NCBI GenBank assembly: GCA_910579105.1
Contig: CAJTRT010000011.1
Location: 1 to 60,943 of the forward strand
From: an uncultured Muribaculaceae bacterium
GTDB lineage: Bacteria > Bacteroidota > Bacteroidia > Bacteroidales > Muribaculaceae
Length of the DNA: 60,943 nt
Direction: 5' to 3'
The notes below the pieces were generated by a model, which ran no database searches, was not told where the DNA came from, and saw only the letters and a program-made list of their open reading frames with translations. Position numbers and translations under genes: made by a program. This document shows positions 43,840-52,193 of the stretch, one piece after another; the first letter of the stretch is position 1; every line of letters begins with the position of its first letter.

Positions 43840-45140
43840 CGGCGCAGAGAAAGGTCATGTCCCTCCGGGGGCTTATGAACGTGGTCGGACAGCTCGTGCA
43901 GGGGCGCCCCGAGACAAGCTGCGTGTGGGTTACCGCCGAACTCGCCGACGTGGCCGTGCGCGGGGGGCACTGCTATATGGAGCTGCTCGAAAAGGACGAC
44001 GGGGGCCGCCAGCTCGCCAGGATTCGGGGCTGTGTGTGGGCCAACGTCTATTCCCGCCTGGCGCCGTATTTCTATCAGAACACCGGGCAGCAGTTCGCTT
44101 CCGGGCTCAAAGTGATGCTCCGGGGGTCGGTCTCCATGCATCCGGTTTTCGGCATGTCGTTCGTCATCGATTCCGTCAACCCGGAGTACACGATGGGCGA
44201 TCTGCTGCGCCGGCGCCGCGAGATACTCGACCGCCTCAAGGCGGAGGGGGTACTGGAAATGAACCGCGGGCTCGCGTGGCCGCTTGTGCCCCAGCGCGTG
44301 GCGGTGGTCTCCTCGCCCGGCGCGGCCGGTTATGGTGATTTCATGAACCAGCTGTCGCATAACAAAGCGCGTCTGCGCTTCCGCACCCAGCTTTACGAGG
44401 CCGTTATGCAGGGAGCGTCTGCTCCCGCCTCGATCATAGCCGCCCTCGACAGGGTGGCGGCCGAGGCGGAACTGTGGGACGGGGTGGTTATCATCCGCGG
44501 GGGCGGCGCTACATCCGACCTCCAGGCGTTCGAGGACTACGGCCTCGCCGCCGCCGTGGCCCAGTTCCCGCTGCCTGTGGCTATCGGCATAGGCCACGAG
44601 CGCGACGTCACGGTGCTCGACTATGTGGCCAACATTCGCCTCAAGACCCCTACCGCGGTCGCGGAATGGCTCATCGGCCGCGGGGAAGAGCTGCTCGGCT
44701 TTCTCGACATGGCGGGGCAGCGCATCCTGAGGCTCGCCTCCGACCGCGTCAGCGGCCACAGGGAGCAGCTCGCCCAGGCTGAGGCCCTGCTCCCGTCAGC
44801 GGCATCGAACGCCTTGGAGCGCGCCAGGGTGCGCCTTCGCTCGGCAGCCGCGCTCCTCGCCGGGATTTCGGGCAGACGGGTGCAGTCGCAGCTTTCGCGG
44901 CTCGACATGACCATTGAGGCGGTCAGGCGCGCCGCGATGACCGCCGTGGAGCGGCAGCTTGAACGGCTGAAAGCCCGCGGGGAGCTGTTGGAGGTGCTGT
45001 CGCCTATGGCCACCCTGCGTCGGGGGTACTCCATAACGCGTGTCGGGGGACGGGCCGTGAGTTCCGTCTCCGACGTGCCTCCAGGCGCTACCGTCGAGAC
45101 CACTCTGGCCGACGGCACGTTCCTGAGCACCACTGATTGA
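43836..45140 (+). CDS. xseA: exodeoxyribonuclease VII large subunit
   Basis: ExoVII degrades single-stranded DNA in both directions. The 434-residue protein has the N-terminal OB-fold (SCVWVTAELADVAVRGGHCYM-like segment) and the conserved catalytic region with GDFMNQL, VVIIRGGGATSDLQAFEDY and IGIGHERDVTVLDYVA. A coiled-coil C-terminus follows. The ATG overlaps the DUF3256 stop. The small subunit xseB lies 35 bases downstream. Confidence 0.95.
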   Translation: MTAQRKVMSLRGLMNVVGQLVQGRPETSCVWVTAELADVAVRGGHCYMELLEKDDGGRQLARIRGCVWANVYSRLAPYFYQNTGQQFASGLKVMLRGSVSMHPVFGMSFVIDSVNPEYTMGDLLRRRREILDRLKAEGVLEMNRGLAWPLVPQRVAVVSSPGAAGYGDFMNQLSHNKARLRFRTQLYEAVMQGASAPASIIAALDRVAAEAELWDGVVIIRGGGATSDLQAFEDYGLAAAVAQFPLPVAIGIGHERDVTVLDYVANIRLKTPTAVAEWLIGRGEELLGFLDMAGQRILRLASDRVSGHREQLAQAEALLPSAASNALERARVRLRSAAALLAGISGRRVQSQLSRLDMTIEAVRRAAMTAVERQLERLKARGELLEVLSPMATLRRGYSITRVGGRAVSSVSDVPPGATVETTLADGTFLSTTD

Positions 45141-45175
45141 GTGACTGATAGGTTGTCCACATTACAGGAAAACAT

Positions 45176-45400
45176 ATGGAAAGCAACGAAACCAAGCCCA
45201 TCGCGGAGCTATCGTACAACGAGGCCGCCGCGGAACTGGAAAAGATTCTTAGGATCATGCAGAGCGATAACTGCGACGTCGACAGGCTCGCGGGGCTGAC
45301 CCGCAGGGCCACCGCGCTGATTGCCGAATGTCGCCGCCGGCTGACAGCTACCGACGAGGAGCTCCGGGCTATCCTGTCGGAGGAACAGCCCGAAAAATAA
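45176..45400 (+). CDS. xseB: exodeoxyribonuclease VII small subunit
   Basis: The 74-residue helical protein contains the family pattern SYNEAAAELEKILRIMQSD and DRLAGLTRRATALIAECR. It binds several copies of XseA-type coiled coils to activate ExoVII. It follows xseA directly. A promoter for the next gene overlaps the region just after its stop. Confidence 0.93.
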   Translation: MESNETKPIAELSYNEAAAELEKILRIMQSDNCDVDRLAGLTRRATALIAECRRRLTATDEELRAILSEEQPEK

Positions 45401-45412
45401 TCCCCGCAAATG

Positions 45413-45443
45413 TTGGTAAAACTGAATAAATTACCTACCTTTG
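45413..45443 (+). promoter_or_regulatory. promoter for the DUF177-rpmF genes
   Basis: TTG at 45413-45415 and TACCTTTG at 45436-45443 are 20 bases apart. Transcription would start near 45450. The predicted leader to the GTG start at 45535 is about 85 bases. An alternative frame start at 45463 would leave almost no leader. Confidence 0.6.
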
Positions 45444-45534
45444 CACAGTTTTTTCAGCCCATTTGGCCCGCGGAGCTATGGCCCTGCGAGCCGAGCGGGT
45501 GCGGAACGGATTGATTACCAACCATCTCGATTCA

Positions 45535-46122
45535 GTGGGAAAGTTTAGCGAATACAATGTGCCGCTCAAAAGCATGCCGGCCGGGGAGAAGGACTACGCC
45601 TTCCGCCTCGACAAGCGCTTTTTCGAGAACATGGAATGTACCGACGTTCGCGGTGCCGATCTCGACGCGGCCTTGAAGGTTACCCACCGGAACGGGGTGT
45701 ACGAGATCGATTTGCGCCTGTCGGGCGAAGTCACGGTGGCCTGCGACAGATGCCTCGACGACCTCCAGCTCCCGGTCGATTCCGACTACCATATCGTGGT
45801 CAAGTACGGCCAGGAGTTCAAGCAGGATTCCGACGAGCTGCTGGAAATACCCGAGGGCGACGACTGCCTCAACGTGGCCTATATGATTTATGACACGGCC
45901 ATGCTCGCCATACCCATGAAGCACGTCCACCCGCTTGGGAAATGCAACCGGGCGATGAGCGCCCTGCTGAAAAAACACCGAGCCACACGCTCCGACGACC
46001 CGGATGCCGACCTCGAGGACGAGCTGCTTGACGGCATCGACGACGAGCCCGCCGCCGACAGCGCTCCCGCTGATCCGCGCTGGGACGCGTTAAAGGGGCT
46101 GGCCGGCGCCGACAACGATTAA
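45535..46122 (+). CDS. DUF177 (YceD-like) protein
   Basis: I chose the GTG at 45535 because GKFSEYNVPLKSMPAGEKDY is the homologue-type N-terminus; the frame is open further upstream to a TTG at 45463. From the GTG the product has 195 residues. The metal-binding-type pair CDRCLDDL (about residues 66-73) and HPLGKCNRAM near 137 are visible. An acidic tail follows. DUF177 proteins are linked to 23S rRNA processing and usually lie next to rpmF, as here. The start choice is uncertain. Confidence 0.85.
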   Translation: MGKFSEYNVPLKSMPAGEKDYAFRLDKRFFENMECTDVRGADLDAALKVTHRNGVYEIDLRLSGEVTVACDRCLDDLQLPVDSDYHIVVKYGQEFKQDSDELLEIPEGDDCLNVAYMIYDTAMLAIPMKHVHPLGKCNRAMSALLKKHRATRSDDPDADLEDELLDGIDDEPAADSAPADPRWDALKGLAGADND

Positions 46123-46148
46123 AAACAACAAAAAACTGATATAGACCA

Positions 46149-46334
46149 ATGGCACATCCTAAAAGAAGACAATCCAAGACCCGTACCGCGAAGCGCCGTA
46201 CCCACGACAAGGCCGTTATGCCTACCCTGGCCATCTGCCCCAACTGCGGAGCCTGGCACGTTTACCACTGTGTCTGCCCCGAGTGCGGCTATTACCGCGG
46301 GAAGATCGCCATCGAAAAGGGCGCTGCCGTCTAA
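46149..46334 (+). CDS. rpmF: 50S ribosomal protein bL32
   Basis: The 61-residue protein starts MAHPKRRQSKTRTAKRRTHD and has the zinc-ribbon CPNCGAW and CPECGYY. It is a normal bL32 of the four-cysteine type. It follows the DUF177 gene after 26 bases, the usual bacterial pair. Confidence 0.97.
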   Translation: MAHPKRRQSKTRTAKRRTHDKAVMPTLAICPNCGAWHVYHCVCPECGYYRGKIAIEKGAAV

Positions 46335-46591
46335 GCGCGCCGCGGCGGCCTGAACCCATGTCATCGGGGTATTCGGGCGCCGTTGTGTTTCAGGGATCAT
46401 GAACGCTTACGGGCTATGCGAGGCGGGCCGGAGTGCCGGCGCTGCCTCATGCCCGGATAGCGTATCCGTCACGCCGGCGGGTTCTCCCTCCCTTCCTCAT
46501 CTCCGCACACACCGACAACAAAGATGTTCTCTCTCTTGCCCCACTCTCACCTTTCGCGACGGCGGGGCTTCAATCTACATAACAGCAAGAT
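46335..46591 (+). other. 257-base gap between rpmF and fabH
   Basis: Many bacteria have plsX here. No plsX-like frame is present. A 66-residue frame at 46399-46599 has no recognisable pattern. I see no hairpin with a T tract and no clear promoter. Confidence 0.5.
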
Positions 46592-47575
46592 ATGCTTAAC
46601 GCACGAATCTCAGGCATAGCATCGTATCTTCCCGACGACATCCTCGACAACGAAATGCTCTCGAAGATGGTCGATACCAACGATGAATGGATCACAACCC
46701 GCGTGGGTATCAAGGAGCGCCGGATACTCAAACGTCCCGAAGGCTCTTCCTGGATGGGTATCCAGGCTGTAAACAAACTCCTGGCCGACACCGGCGTCGC
46801 TCCCGAAGAGGTAGAGCTCTTGATATGCGCGACCTCCAACCCTGACTACCGTTTCCCCTCCACCGCGTCGGTGATATGTGAGGGTACCGGACTCAAAAAC
46901 GCCTACGGCTATGACATACAGGCCGCGTGCGCCGGTTTCATCGTGGCTCTCGAAGACGCCGCGGCCTACATAAAGAGCGGGCTGCGAAAGAAGGTCGTGG
47001 TGGTCTGCACTGAGAAAATGTCGTCGATGATCAATTACAAGGACCGCGCGACATGTCCATTGTTCGGCGACGGAGCCGCGTGCGTGCTCGTCGAACCCAC
47101 CGAAGAGGAGGGCGTGGGCGTGCGCGACGCCGTGTTCCACGTCGACGGCCGCGGTCTCGAGCACCTCGTGATGTGGGGTGGAGGCTCCGCGGAGCCGACA
47201 ACCCAGGAGACGCTCGACGCCGGAAAGCATTTCCTGTTCCAGGACGGCAAGAACGTCTACAAGAACGCAGTTACGGATATGTACACGGCCACCCTTGATG
47301 TCATGAAGCGCAACGGCCTGACACCAGATTCAATCGACTGGATGGTGCCCCACCAGGCCAACCTCCGCATCATAGAGGCGGTAGGCTCGCGTGCCGGAAT
47401 CCCCTCGGAGAAGGTGATGGTCAACATCCAGCACACCGGCAACACGTCGGCGGCCTCGATTCCCATCTGCCTCGACGAGTTCAAGGGAAAGCTCCGCAAG
47501 GGCGACAAGTTGATCCTCACGGCTTTCGGCGCCGGTTTCACCTGGGGGTCGATGTACCTCGTTTGGGATATGTAA
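46592..47575 (+). CDS. fabH: beta-ketoacyl-ACP synthase III
   Basis: FabH condenses acetyl-CoA (or a branched starter) with malonyl-ACP to begin fatty-acid synthesis. The 327-residue protein has the catalytic Cys113 in DIQAACAGFIVAL, His in MVPHQANLRII and Asn in HTGNTSAASIP. Length and N-terminus (MLNARISGIASYLPDD) are normal. It lies behind rpmF, but without the usual plsX in between. An intrinsic terminator follows at 47636. Confidence 0.95.
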   Translation: MLNARISGIASYLPDDILDNEMLSKMVDTNDEWITTRVGIKERRILKRPEGSSWMGIQAVNKLLADTGVAPEEVELLICATSNPDYRFPSTASVICEGTGLKNAYGYDIQAACAGFIVALEDAAAYIKSGLRKKVVVVCTEKMSSMINYKDRATCPLFGDGAACVLVEPTEEEGVGVRDAVFHVDGRGLEHLVMWGGGSAEPTTQETLDAGKHFLFQDGKNVYKNAVTDMYTATLDVMKRNGLTPDSIDWMVPHQANLRIIEAVGSRAGIPSEKVMVNIQHTGNTSAASIPICLDEFKGKLRKGDKLILTAFGAGFTWGSMYLVWDM

Positions 47576-47635
47576 TCCCCTGACCGCTAATGTCTATCTG
47601 GCTCCCGACAGGCTCAGGCGGCAAAATATACACGG

Positions 47636-47667
47636 AAATAGCATCTTTTCGGGTGCTATTTTTGTTT
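47636..47667 (+). terminator. intrinsic terminator after fabH
   Basis: AAATAGCA (47636-47643) pairs with TGCTATTT (47654-47661) around a short loop, followed by TTTGTTTT. It separates fabH from era. Confidence 0.7.
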
Positions 47668-47704
47668 TATATGAAAGACACATCTGAAAACTTATAACCG
47701 TATT

Positions 47705-48673
47705 ATGGCAGAAGAACTTAAAGACAGCATAGAGAGCGTTGGAAATGACAACCCGCTGAACCTTCCGGAGGTGCTCCCCGAAGTAAGGGAGGGGCACAGG
47801 GCCGGATTCGTAAACATTGTCGGAAACCCCAATGTCGGCAAATCCACGCTTATGAACGACCTCGTGGGCGAGCGCGTCAGCATCATCACCTCAAAGGCGC
47901 AGACCACGCGCCACCGTATCATGGGAATCGTGAACACGCCTGATTACCAGATCGTGTTCTCCGACACTCCCGGCGTGCTCAAACCCAATTACAAATTGCA
48001 GGAGTCGATGCGCAATTTCTCCGACGGCGCCCTGACGGACGCCGACGTGCTGCTCTACGTCACCGACGTCGTGGAGGATCCCACCAAGAACGCCGACTAT
48101 CTCTCGCGCGTGGCGAAGGAGAAAGTGCCGGTGCTGCTGGTAATCAACAAGATCGACCTGCTGAAAAGCAACGGCGAGCTGGAGGTGATAATGGGTCGCT
48201 GGCGCGAGCTGCTTCCCAACGCCGAAATCTTTCCCCTCTCGGCAAAGGAGCATTTCAACACCGCCAACCTGATGAACCGGATAATCGAGCTGCTCCCGGT
48301 CGCGCCCCCTTATTTCGGCAAGGACGCTCTGACCGACAAACCCGCCCGTTTCTTCGTCACGGAGATAATACGCGAGAAGATTCTCCTGCACTACGACAAG
48401 GAGGTCCCTTATTCCGTGGAGGTTATCGTCGAGAAGTTCGACGAGAAGGAGAACGGCATACACATAATGGCCACGATTTTCGTCGAGCGCGACTCCCAGA
48501 AGGGCATCCTGATCGGCCGCGGCGGCTCGATGCTGAAAAAGGTGGGCACCGAGGCGCGCAAGGATATAGAGCGCTTCTTCGACAAGCGCGTCTACCTTGA
48601 GCTGTTCGTCAAGGTCGAGCCCAACTGGCGCAACCGCGAGAACAAGCTGAAGGCCTTCGGGTATGTGGAGTGA
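47705..48673 (+). CDS. era: GTPase Era
   Basis: Era binds 16S rRNA and aids 30S assembly. The 322-residue protein has the P-loop GNPNVGKST at 40-48, TTRHRIMGI, DTPGV and NKIDLL. A KH domain with GRGGSMLKKVGTEARKDIE follows. The N-terminus has an extra 30 residues before the G domain, somewhat longer than the common start. It is followed 71 bases later by der, another ribosome GTPase; a promoter for der lies between them. Confidence 0.95.
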   Translation: MAEELKDSIESVGNDNPLNLPEVLPEVREGHRAGFVNIVGNPNVGKSTLMNDLVGERVSIITSKAQTTRHRIMGIVNTPDYQIVFSDTPGVLKPNYKLQESMRNFSDGALTDADVLLYVTDVVEDPTKNADYLSRVAKEKVPVLLVINKIDLLKSNGELEVIMGRWRELLPNAEIFPLSAKEHFNTANLMNRIIELLPVAPPYFGKDALTDKPARFFVTEIIREKILLHYDKEVPYSVEVIVEKFDEKENGIHIMATIFVERDSQKGILIGRGGSMLKKVGTEARKDIERFFDKRVYLELFVKVEPNWRNRENKLKAFGYVE

Positions 48674-48684
48674 TTCCCCCTCGC

Positions 48685-48715
48685 TTGCGGAATTAGGAAA
48701 TTTAACTTAACTTCG
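48685..48715 (+). promoter_or_regulatory. promoter for der
   Basis: TTG at 48685-48687 and TAACTTCG at 48708-48715 are 20 bases apart. Transcription would start about 23 bases before the der ATG. Confidence 0.5.
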
Positions 48716-48744
48716 CGTGAAAGAACTGAAAGAAACTATTCCCC

Positions 48745-50058
48745 ATGGGACAACTTGTAGCAATAGTCGGGCGCCCGAACGTGGGTAAGTCCACTCTCTT
48801 CAACCGCCTCACCGAGTCGCGCAGCGCCATAGTCGACGAGACGGCGGGCACCACGCGCGACCGCCAGTACGGCAAGGTTGACTGGTCCGGACGCGAGTTC
48901 TCCATCGTCGATACCGGCGGTTGGGTCGTGAACTCGGAGGATATTTTCGAGGGTGAGATCAACAAGCAGGTGCGCGTCGCCATCGAGCAGGCCGACGAGG
49001 TGCTGTTCGTGGTCGACGCCATGAACGGTGTTACCGACCTCGACGACCGCGTCGCCGAAATTCTGCGGCGCTCGCGAAAACCCGTGATCCTCGTGGCCAA
49101 CAAGGTAGACTCGAACGACTGGCTCTACAACGTCCCCGAGTTTTACAGCCTCGGTCTCGGAGAGCCTTACCCCGTCTCGGCGATGACCGGTTACGGCACT
49201 GGTGACCTACTCGACGAGGTTGTCGCCAAGCTCCCCGAGCAGGAGAATGAAGAGGTGCTTGAAGAGCTTCCGAAATTCGCCATCGTCGGCCGTCCCAACG
49301 CCGGGAAGTCATCGCTCATAAACTCGTTTATCGGCGAGGAACGCCATATAGTCACTGATATAGCCGGCACCACCCGCGACAGCATATATACCCGTTATGA
49401 CAAGTTCGGCTTCGACTTTTACCTGGTCGACACGGCCGGCATACGCAAGAAGCAGAAAGTCAACGAGGATATAGAGTACTATTCCGTAATCCGCTCGATC
49501 CGCGCCATAGAGGCGTCGGACGTGTGCATACTGATGATCGACGCCACGCGCGGCTTCGAGGCCCAGGACGCCAACATTTTCTCGCTGATCGACCGCAACA
49601 AGAAGGGCCTGGTGGTGTGCGTCAACAAATGGGACATCGCCGAAAACAAGTCGGTCGAGGCCCAGAAGCACTACGAGGCAGCCATACGCCAGCGCCTCGC
49701 GCCGTTCACCGACTTCCCTGTGATATTCTGCTCTGCCTTGACCAAGCAGCGCATCTACAAGGTGATCGAGACCGCTGTCGATGTCTACAAGAACCGCCGA
49801 CGCGAGGTGCCCACCTCGCAGCTCAACAAGGTCATGCTCGAGGCAATCGCCGCCTATCCGCCCCCGGCCAACAAGGGCAAGTACGTCAAGATCAAATACG
49901 TCACCCAGTTGAAAGGGGCCCAGGTGCCGACATTCATCTTCTTCTGCAACCTTCCCCAGTGGGTAAAGGAGCCATATCGCCGCTATCTCGAAAACAAGCT
50001 CCGCGAGAACTGGGACTTCACCGGCACCCCCGTGCAGGTGTTCATGCGGGAGAAGTGA
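48745..50058 (+). CDS. der: ribosome biogenesis GTPase Der
   Basis: Der (EngA) has two tandem GTPase domains and assembles the 50S subunit. The 437-residue protein shows both P-loops, GRPNVGKST near residue 8 and GRPNAGKSS near 182. It shows both DTAG/DTGG-type switch motifs and two NKxD motifs (NKVD and NKWD). The C-terminal KH-like domain contains KIKYVTQLKGAQVPTFI. It is followed by an intrinsic terminator. Confidence 0.97.
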   Translation: MGQLVAIVGRPNVGKSTLFNRLTESRSAIVDETAGTTRDRQYGKVDWSGREFSIVDTGGWVVNSEDIFEGEINKQVRVAIEQADEVLFVVDAMNGVTDLDDRVAEILRRSRKPVILVANKVDSNDWLYNVPEFYSLGLGEPYPVSAMTGYGTGDLLDEVVAKLPEQENEEVLEELPKFAIVGRPNAGKSSLINSFIGEERHIVTDIAGTTRDSIYTRYDKFGFDFYLVDTAGIRKKQKVNEDIEYYSVIRSIRAIEASDVCILMIDATRGFEAQDANIFSLIDRNKKGLVVCVNKWDIAENKSVEAQKHYEAAIRQRLAPFTDFPVIFCSALTKQRIYKVIETAVDVYKNRRREVPTSQLNKVMLEAIAAYPPPANKGKYVKIKYVTQLKGAQVPTFIFFCNLPQWVKEPYRRYLENKLRENWDFTGTPVQVFMREK

Positions 50059-50114
50059 GGTGAGGCCTGGCCGTCCAACGGCGGCGCCGCGTTTCGATAT
50101 AACAAAGATTAACC

Positions 50115-50146
50115 AGGGTGGGCGGCAATGCTGCCCACCTTTTTTC
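50115..50146 (+). terminator. intrinsic terminator after der
   Basis: GGTGGGC (50117-50123) pairs with GCCCACC (50133-50139) and is followed by a run of T (50140-50145). The recA -7 element starts just two bases later. Confidence 0.8.
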
Positions 50147-50147
50147 G

Positions 50148-50155
50148 TAACTTCG
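50148..50155 (+). promoter_or_regulatory. -7 promoter element for recA
   Basis: TAACTTCG lies 28 bases before the recA ATG, immediately after the der terminator. No clear -33 TTG at 19-21 bases is visible. No LexA-type palindrome was recognised. Confidence 0.4.
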
Positions 50156-50183
50156 CGATACATAAGAAACACAAGCATAAGAA

Positions 50184-51401
50184 ATGGACAAACCCGCTAA
50201 AACAACGAAGAAAACCGCCATAAAGAAAGCCGGCAAGGACGTCGATCCGAAGCAGGCAAAACTCAACGCTCTCCAGCAGGCTCTCGGCAACATCGAGAAG
50301 GACTACGGGAAAGGCGCGATAATGAAACTCGGCGACGAGGCTATCGAGCAGGTCGACGTTATCTCGTCCGGCTCCATAGGGCTGAACTTCGCCCTCGGGG
50401 TAGGCGGGTTCCCCCGCGGCCGCATAATCGAGATCTACGGCCCGGAGTCATCGGGTAAGACCACCCTGGCGCTCCACGCCATCGCCGAGGCGCAGAAGCT
50501 CGGCGGCATCGCCGCGATGATCGACGCGGAGCACGCCTTCGACCGTTTCTACGCCGAGAAACTCGGGGTTGACACCACCAACCTGCTGATCGCCCAGCCC
50601 GACAACGGCGAGCAGGCGCTCGAGATCGCCGAACAGCTGATACGCTCGTCGGCCATCGACATCCTGGTGGTCGACTCCGTAGCGGCCCTCACTCCAAAGA
50701 GCGAGATCGACGGGGACATGGGCGACCGCAACGTCGGTCTCCAGGCCCGCCTCATGTCGCAGGCCATGCGAAAGCTGACGGGCACGATCTCGCGCACCAA
50801 CACCGCCTGCATCTTCATCAACCAGCTGCGCGAGAAAATCGGTGTGATGTTCGGTCCGTCCGAGACAACTACCGGCGGCAACGCTCTGAAATTCTACGCC
50901 TCGGTGCGTGTCGACATCCGTCCGGGCAACTCCATAAAGGACGGCGACAACGTGTTCGGCAAGCGCGCCAAGGTGAAGATTGTCAAGAACAAGGTGGCGC
51001 CCCCCTTCAAGCGCTGCGAGTTCGACATAATGTTCGGCGAGGGGATTTCCAAGGCCGGCGAGATCGTCGATCTCGGCGTGGAGCTGGGAATCATACAGAA
51101 GAGCGGTTCCTGGTTCAGCTACAACGGCTCGAAGCTCGCCCAGGGACGCGACGCCGCGAAGGCTATGATTCTCGACAACCCAGAGCTGGCCGAAGAGCTG
51201 GAGGCGAAAATAATGGAGGGTCTCAGGGAGCAGGCCAAGAACCCGGTGAAGAAAGGAAAGGCGGCAAAGGGCGCGGCGAAAGACAAAGCCGCTGATGCCG
51301 ACACCGATTCCGCAACGGAGGCTGCCGATGACGACGAGAACCTCGACGACGTGGATTTCGACGCCGAACTTAACGAAGATTTCACCCTCGAGGAGGACTA
51401 A
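50184..51401 (+). CDS. recA: recombinase RecA
   Basis: RecA promotes homologous strand exchange and SOS induction. The 405-residue protein has Walker A GPESSGKT at 86-93, the L2 region with MFGPSETTTGGNALKFYAS and NQLREKIG. Residues 1-25 are a lysine-rich extension. The C-terminal 55 residues carry a lysine/alanine stretch, then a strongly acidic tail (DDDENLDDVDFDAELNEDF). This makes it longer than E. coli RecA (353). Acidic RecA tails tune DNA binding in other bacteria; the extra length here is typical only in part. Confidence 0.98.
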   Translation: MDKPAKTTKKTAIKKAGKDVDPKQAKLNALQQALGNIEKDYGKGAIMKLGDEAIEQVDVISSGSIGLNFALGVGGFPRGRIIEIYGPESSGKTTLALHAIAEAQKLGGIAAMIDAEHAFDRFYAEKLGVDTTNLLIAQPDNGEQALEIAEQLIRSSAIDILVVDSVAALTPKSEIDGDMGDRNVGLQARLMSQAMRKLTGTISRTNTACIFINQLREKIGVMFGPSETTTGGNALKFYASVRVDIRPGNSIKDGDNVFGKRAKVKIVKNKVAPPFKRCEFDIMFGEGISKAGEIVDLGVELGIIQKSGSWFSYNGSKLAQGRDAAKAMILDNPELAEELEAKIMEGLREQAKNPVKKGKAAKGAAKDKAADADTDSATEAADDDENLDDVDFDAELNEDFTLEED

Positions 51402-51505
51402 ATGCGACGGATGGGGGAGGCGTTTCGCCCGCCGCCGGACAAGGCGAGGCGTTTCGCACCCCCTTCCTTTACCTTTTCGCGGAAATCGCGCCCGCCAGGC
51501 GTAAT

Positions 51506-52048
51506 ATGGCGGTCAACCTTAAAAACACACATTATATGCCGGTCGATATGGATATTAAGTGCAAGGTGGTTTTAAGCAACGGATCTGTGACGTTCTCCTG
51601 CCTGCTTATAGTCGGGCTGGGGGTGCTGTCGTATCTCTTTTTCACGCACGGCGAGCTTTGGGCGGCTGTCGTAGCCGCTGCGGCGTTGCTGGCGCTCGTC
51701 GCGGGCGCGCTGCTGTATGCCCCGGCCTACATAGGTCTCGACGGGGATACGCTCGTGATAGGCCACCCGCTCCGCGTAAGGCGCTTGCCTGTCGGGGAGA
51801 TTGCCGACGTGCGCGTGTGCCCTCCGACGATGGGCGCCCGCCGGCTTTTCGGCAGCGGCGGTTTCCTCGGCTATTGGGGCGTTTTCAGCGAACGCGACCT
51901 CGGGCGCTACACCGCCTTCCACGGCCGGGCGTCGGACTGCTTCCTGGTGACCCTCCGCGACGGGCGTAAATACCTTCTCGGATGCGAGGACTATCCAGCC
52001 ATGGTTTCATCGATCAAGTCGCGTATGGCCGAGGCGGTCCCGGCCTGA
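51506..52048 (+). CDS. PH-domain-like membrane protein
   Basis: The 180-residue protein has two hydrophobic helices (about residues 28-48 and 52-71). A beta-rich domain follows that resembles bacterial PH-type (bPH) domains: YIGLDGDTLVIGHPLRVRRLP and CFLVTLRDGRKYLLGCEDY. An alternative ATG at 51536 would remove 10 residues. The function is unknown. It follows recA after 104 bases and converges with the TlpA-like gene across REP-like R2. Confidence 0.72.
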   Translation: MAVNLKNTHYMPVDMDIKCKVVLSNGSVTFSCLLIVGLGVLSYLFFTHGELWAAVVAAAALLALVAGALLYAPAYIGLDGDTLVIGHPLRVRRLPVGEIADVRVCPPTMGARRLFGSGGFLGYWGVFSERDLGRYTAFHGRASDCFLVTLRDGRKYLLGCEDYPAMVSSIKSRMAEAVPA

Positions 52049-52075
52049 ATGGATGTCAAGGGGCGACACCCGACG

Positions 52076-52170
52076 GTAGGGACGCGATACATCGCGTCCG
52101 CATAATATAATGGCATTATTCGCTTTTAAGCCATTCGGATGCGGACGCGATGTATCGCGTCCCTACAATC
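52076..52170 (+). repeat. REP-like inverted doublet R2 in a convergent junction
   Basis: This is the same design as R1: GTAGGGACGCGATACATCGC (52076 on) and its inverse at 52143-52166, joined by a spacer that also ends GCCATTCGGATGCGG. The spacer is similar to R1's but differs in length and bases. It fills the gap between the convergent PH-type and TlpA-like genes. Confidence 0.85.
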
Positions 52171-52193
52171 TGGCGCTTTGCCACACTCTCCCG

